The notes beneath the pieces are model-generated. The model had not been told where the DNA came from. It made no database searches and saw only the letters and a program-made list of their open reading frames with translations. DNA of 13,626 nucleotides from an uncultured Cocleimonas sp. (GTDB taxonomy: Bacteria > Pseudomonadota > Gammaproteobacteria > Thiotrichales > Thiotrichaceae). The stretch covers positions 1 to 13,626 of the forward strand of contig CALJIH010000008.1 in the NCBI GenBank assembly GCA_937974135.1. The letters are read 5' to 3'. Of this stretch, positions 12,481 to 13,626 are shown piece after piece. How positions within the stretch are numbered: the stretch's first letter is position 1; every line of letters starts with the position of its first letter. Position numbers and translations under genes: made by a program.

Positions 12481-13626
12481 TTATTCAGTTACCAACGCTA
12501 CACGTATCGCATCCAGCTTTAATTGTGCATTAGCTAAATAGTCTTTCACGGCTTTATTGTTTTCTTCAAGTTGCGTGATTTCTTCATCACGAATATTCAG
12601 ATTAACCTTCGCCAATGCTCTTAATCTTTCCAAATCATCATGTGCTTTAACGGCAAAGCTTTTCTGTGCTTCTTCGATAATCTTGTCTTGTTGCGGCTCG
12701 GCGAGTTTAGTCGCTTTATCGATTAATTCTTGGATTTGAGGTCGCGCATGTTGAATCAAATCTTGCGTAGTGCGCTTCTTAACTTTTTCAGCAAGATGAT
12801 TAAGTACTTCATGTTTTAATGCAGTTGCCAAATTACGCCCATGATTATCAATCGCAATCCGCACGCTAGATTCTGGTAAGTAACGATGAACTTGTAAGAA
12901 ACTTGGTGCAGGACAAAACACATTGAAATAAGCTTCTAGTATCAAAGTCCCTTTTGGATAACCTTTATTTTTTAAAGGCAGCGCACAGAAACTCGCATTA
13001 CCAAATTCGCTACCACGAATCATTTCAATGGCACCCGTTACCATTGGATGTTCCCAAGTGATAAAGTGCATATCATCACGGGATAAAGCAATATCTCGCT
13101 GATAAGTAGCTGTTAACCCCTCTTCAGATAAGCCTGGGAAATCACTGGTTAGCATATGATCTGTGGGCTTTAAGATAAAACTATCAACACCATGCACTTG
13201 CTGATCGACGCCGTATTCATCGAATACCGCATCCATAAAACCACTAAGTTCAGCAGTATTGGTTGATGACACAACATTATCAACCACTTCTTCAGCATGA
13301 TCTTTATTACACGAATTAAGTTCTAAGAGTCGATCTCGGCCCTGCTGCATTTTCTCTAATGTATCGTCAGCTAGAGTTTTACTGCGAGCGACTAAGTCTT
13401 CAAACTTTTTATCATCTCCAGATACAAGCTCACGACGTAGTTCATTTTCAAATACTTCAAAAATACTGTGACCAACTGGGCAAACATGCTGGAATGCATT
13501 TAAGCCGTTGTTATACCAATTCATCAATCTTTCTTGTGAGGTATTTTTAAAATACGGCACATGAATTTTTATGGTTTCTGTTTGACCGATACGATCTAAT
13601 CGACCAATACGTTGCTCTAATAAATC
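12481..13626 (-). CDS. rapA: RNA polymerase-associated ATPase RapA, C-terminal part (5' end outside window)
   Basis: 381 codons plus stop are visible and the frame is open to the window edge; the Met at 13560 is internal, not a start. RapA (HepA) is a SNF2-family ATPase bound to RNA polymerase that helps recycle it after transcription. The first visible residues are DLLEQRIGRLDRIGQT, SNF2 helicase motif VI. The rest aligns by eye with the E. coli C-terminal domains: VPYL/MPYF start, QGRDRLLE, TPSDHML/KPTDHML, FPGLSEEG, FITWEHP, GTLILEAYF, RYLPESSVRIAIDNHGRNLA, NLNIRDEEITQLEENN, and a final LDAIRVALVTE. The last 90 residues are predicted helical and coiled-coil-like. Its transcript runs toward queF and probably ends at the minus-strand terminator near 12317. 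Confidence 0.95.
   Translation of the reverse strand, partial: DLLEQRIGRLDRIGQTETIKIHVPYFKNTSQERLMNWYNNGLNAFQHVCPVGHSIFEVFENELRRELVSGDDKKFEDLVARSKTLADDTLEKMQQGRDRLLELNSCNKDHAEEVVDNVVSSTNTAELSGFMDAVFDEYGVDQQVHGVDSFILKPTDHMLTSDFPGLSEEGLTATYQRDIALSRDDMHFITWEHPMVTGAIEMIRGSEFGNASFCALPLKNKGYPKGTLILEAYFNVFCPAPSFLQVHRYLPESSVRIAIDNHGRNLATALKHEVLNHLAEKVKKRTTQDLIQHARPQIQELIDKATKLAEPQQDKIIEEAQKSFAVKAHDDLERLRALAKVNLNIRDEEITQLEENNKAVKDYLANAQLKLDAIRVALVTE

Overview
The window looks like the chromosome of an AT-rich gammaproteobacterium. The evidence is the set of housekeeping families (TsaE followed by an AmiC-type amidase, PrlC, RNase D, a BirA-CoaX-SPOR cluster, LexA, a 6S RNA with the gammaproteobacterial core, unimodular QueF and RapA). 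There are no phage, plasmid, transposase or CRISPR genes. I cannot name the genus from sequence alone.

Layout. 1-1645 (+): the end of tsaE, then a periplasmic cell-wall amidase with an apparent twin-arginine signal, closed by a good intrinsic terminator. 1711-8264 (-): a long co-directional run that reads, in transcription order, rnd (RNase D), prlC (oligopeptidase A), an exonuclease III homologue, a small VOC/glyoxalase-fold protein, a 119-residue membrane-anchored orphan, and a coniferyl-aldehyde-dehydrogenase-like ALDH. prlC, the nuclease and the VOC gene are fused head to tail by an ATGA overlap and a TAG-ATG junction. 8320-10594 (+): birA, coaX and a SPOR-domain protein form an overlapping operon. 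It starts from an extended -10 promoter placed so close to the ATG that the mRNA looks leaderless. 10595-11116: a 522-base gap holding a 6S RNA gene on the minus strand and the lexA control region. 11117-12308 (+): lexA and queF. 12309-12480: a structured intergenic segment that may be a small RNA and also carries a minus-strand terminator. 12481-13626 (-): the C-terminal part of rapA, running out of the window.

The most unusual signal is a short oriented repeat with core GACACCCCCCTAC, flanked by an A-run on the left and a T-run on the right. It occurs six times in 13.6 kb, always between genes and always in the same orientation on the + strand whatever the direction of the neighbouring genes. 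Four copies also share TTTTG five bases further on. One copy fills the gap between a stop codon and a TTG start and may supply the ribosome-binding G-tract. Another forms the closing stem and U-tract of the candidate small RNA. I know no named family with this sequence.

Other points: LexA has a recognition helix unlike that of E. coli and no CTGT-N8-ACAG box upstream. BirA lacks its DNA-binding domain, so it should be a ligase without the repressor role.
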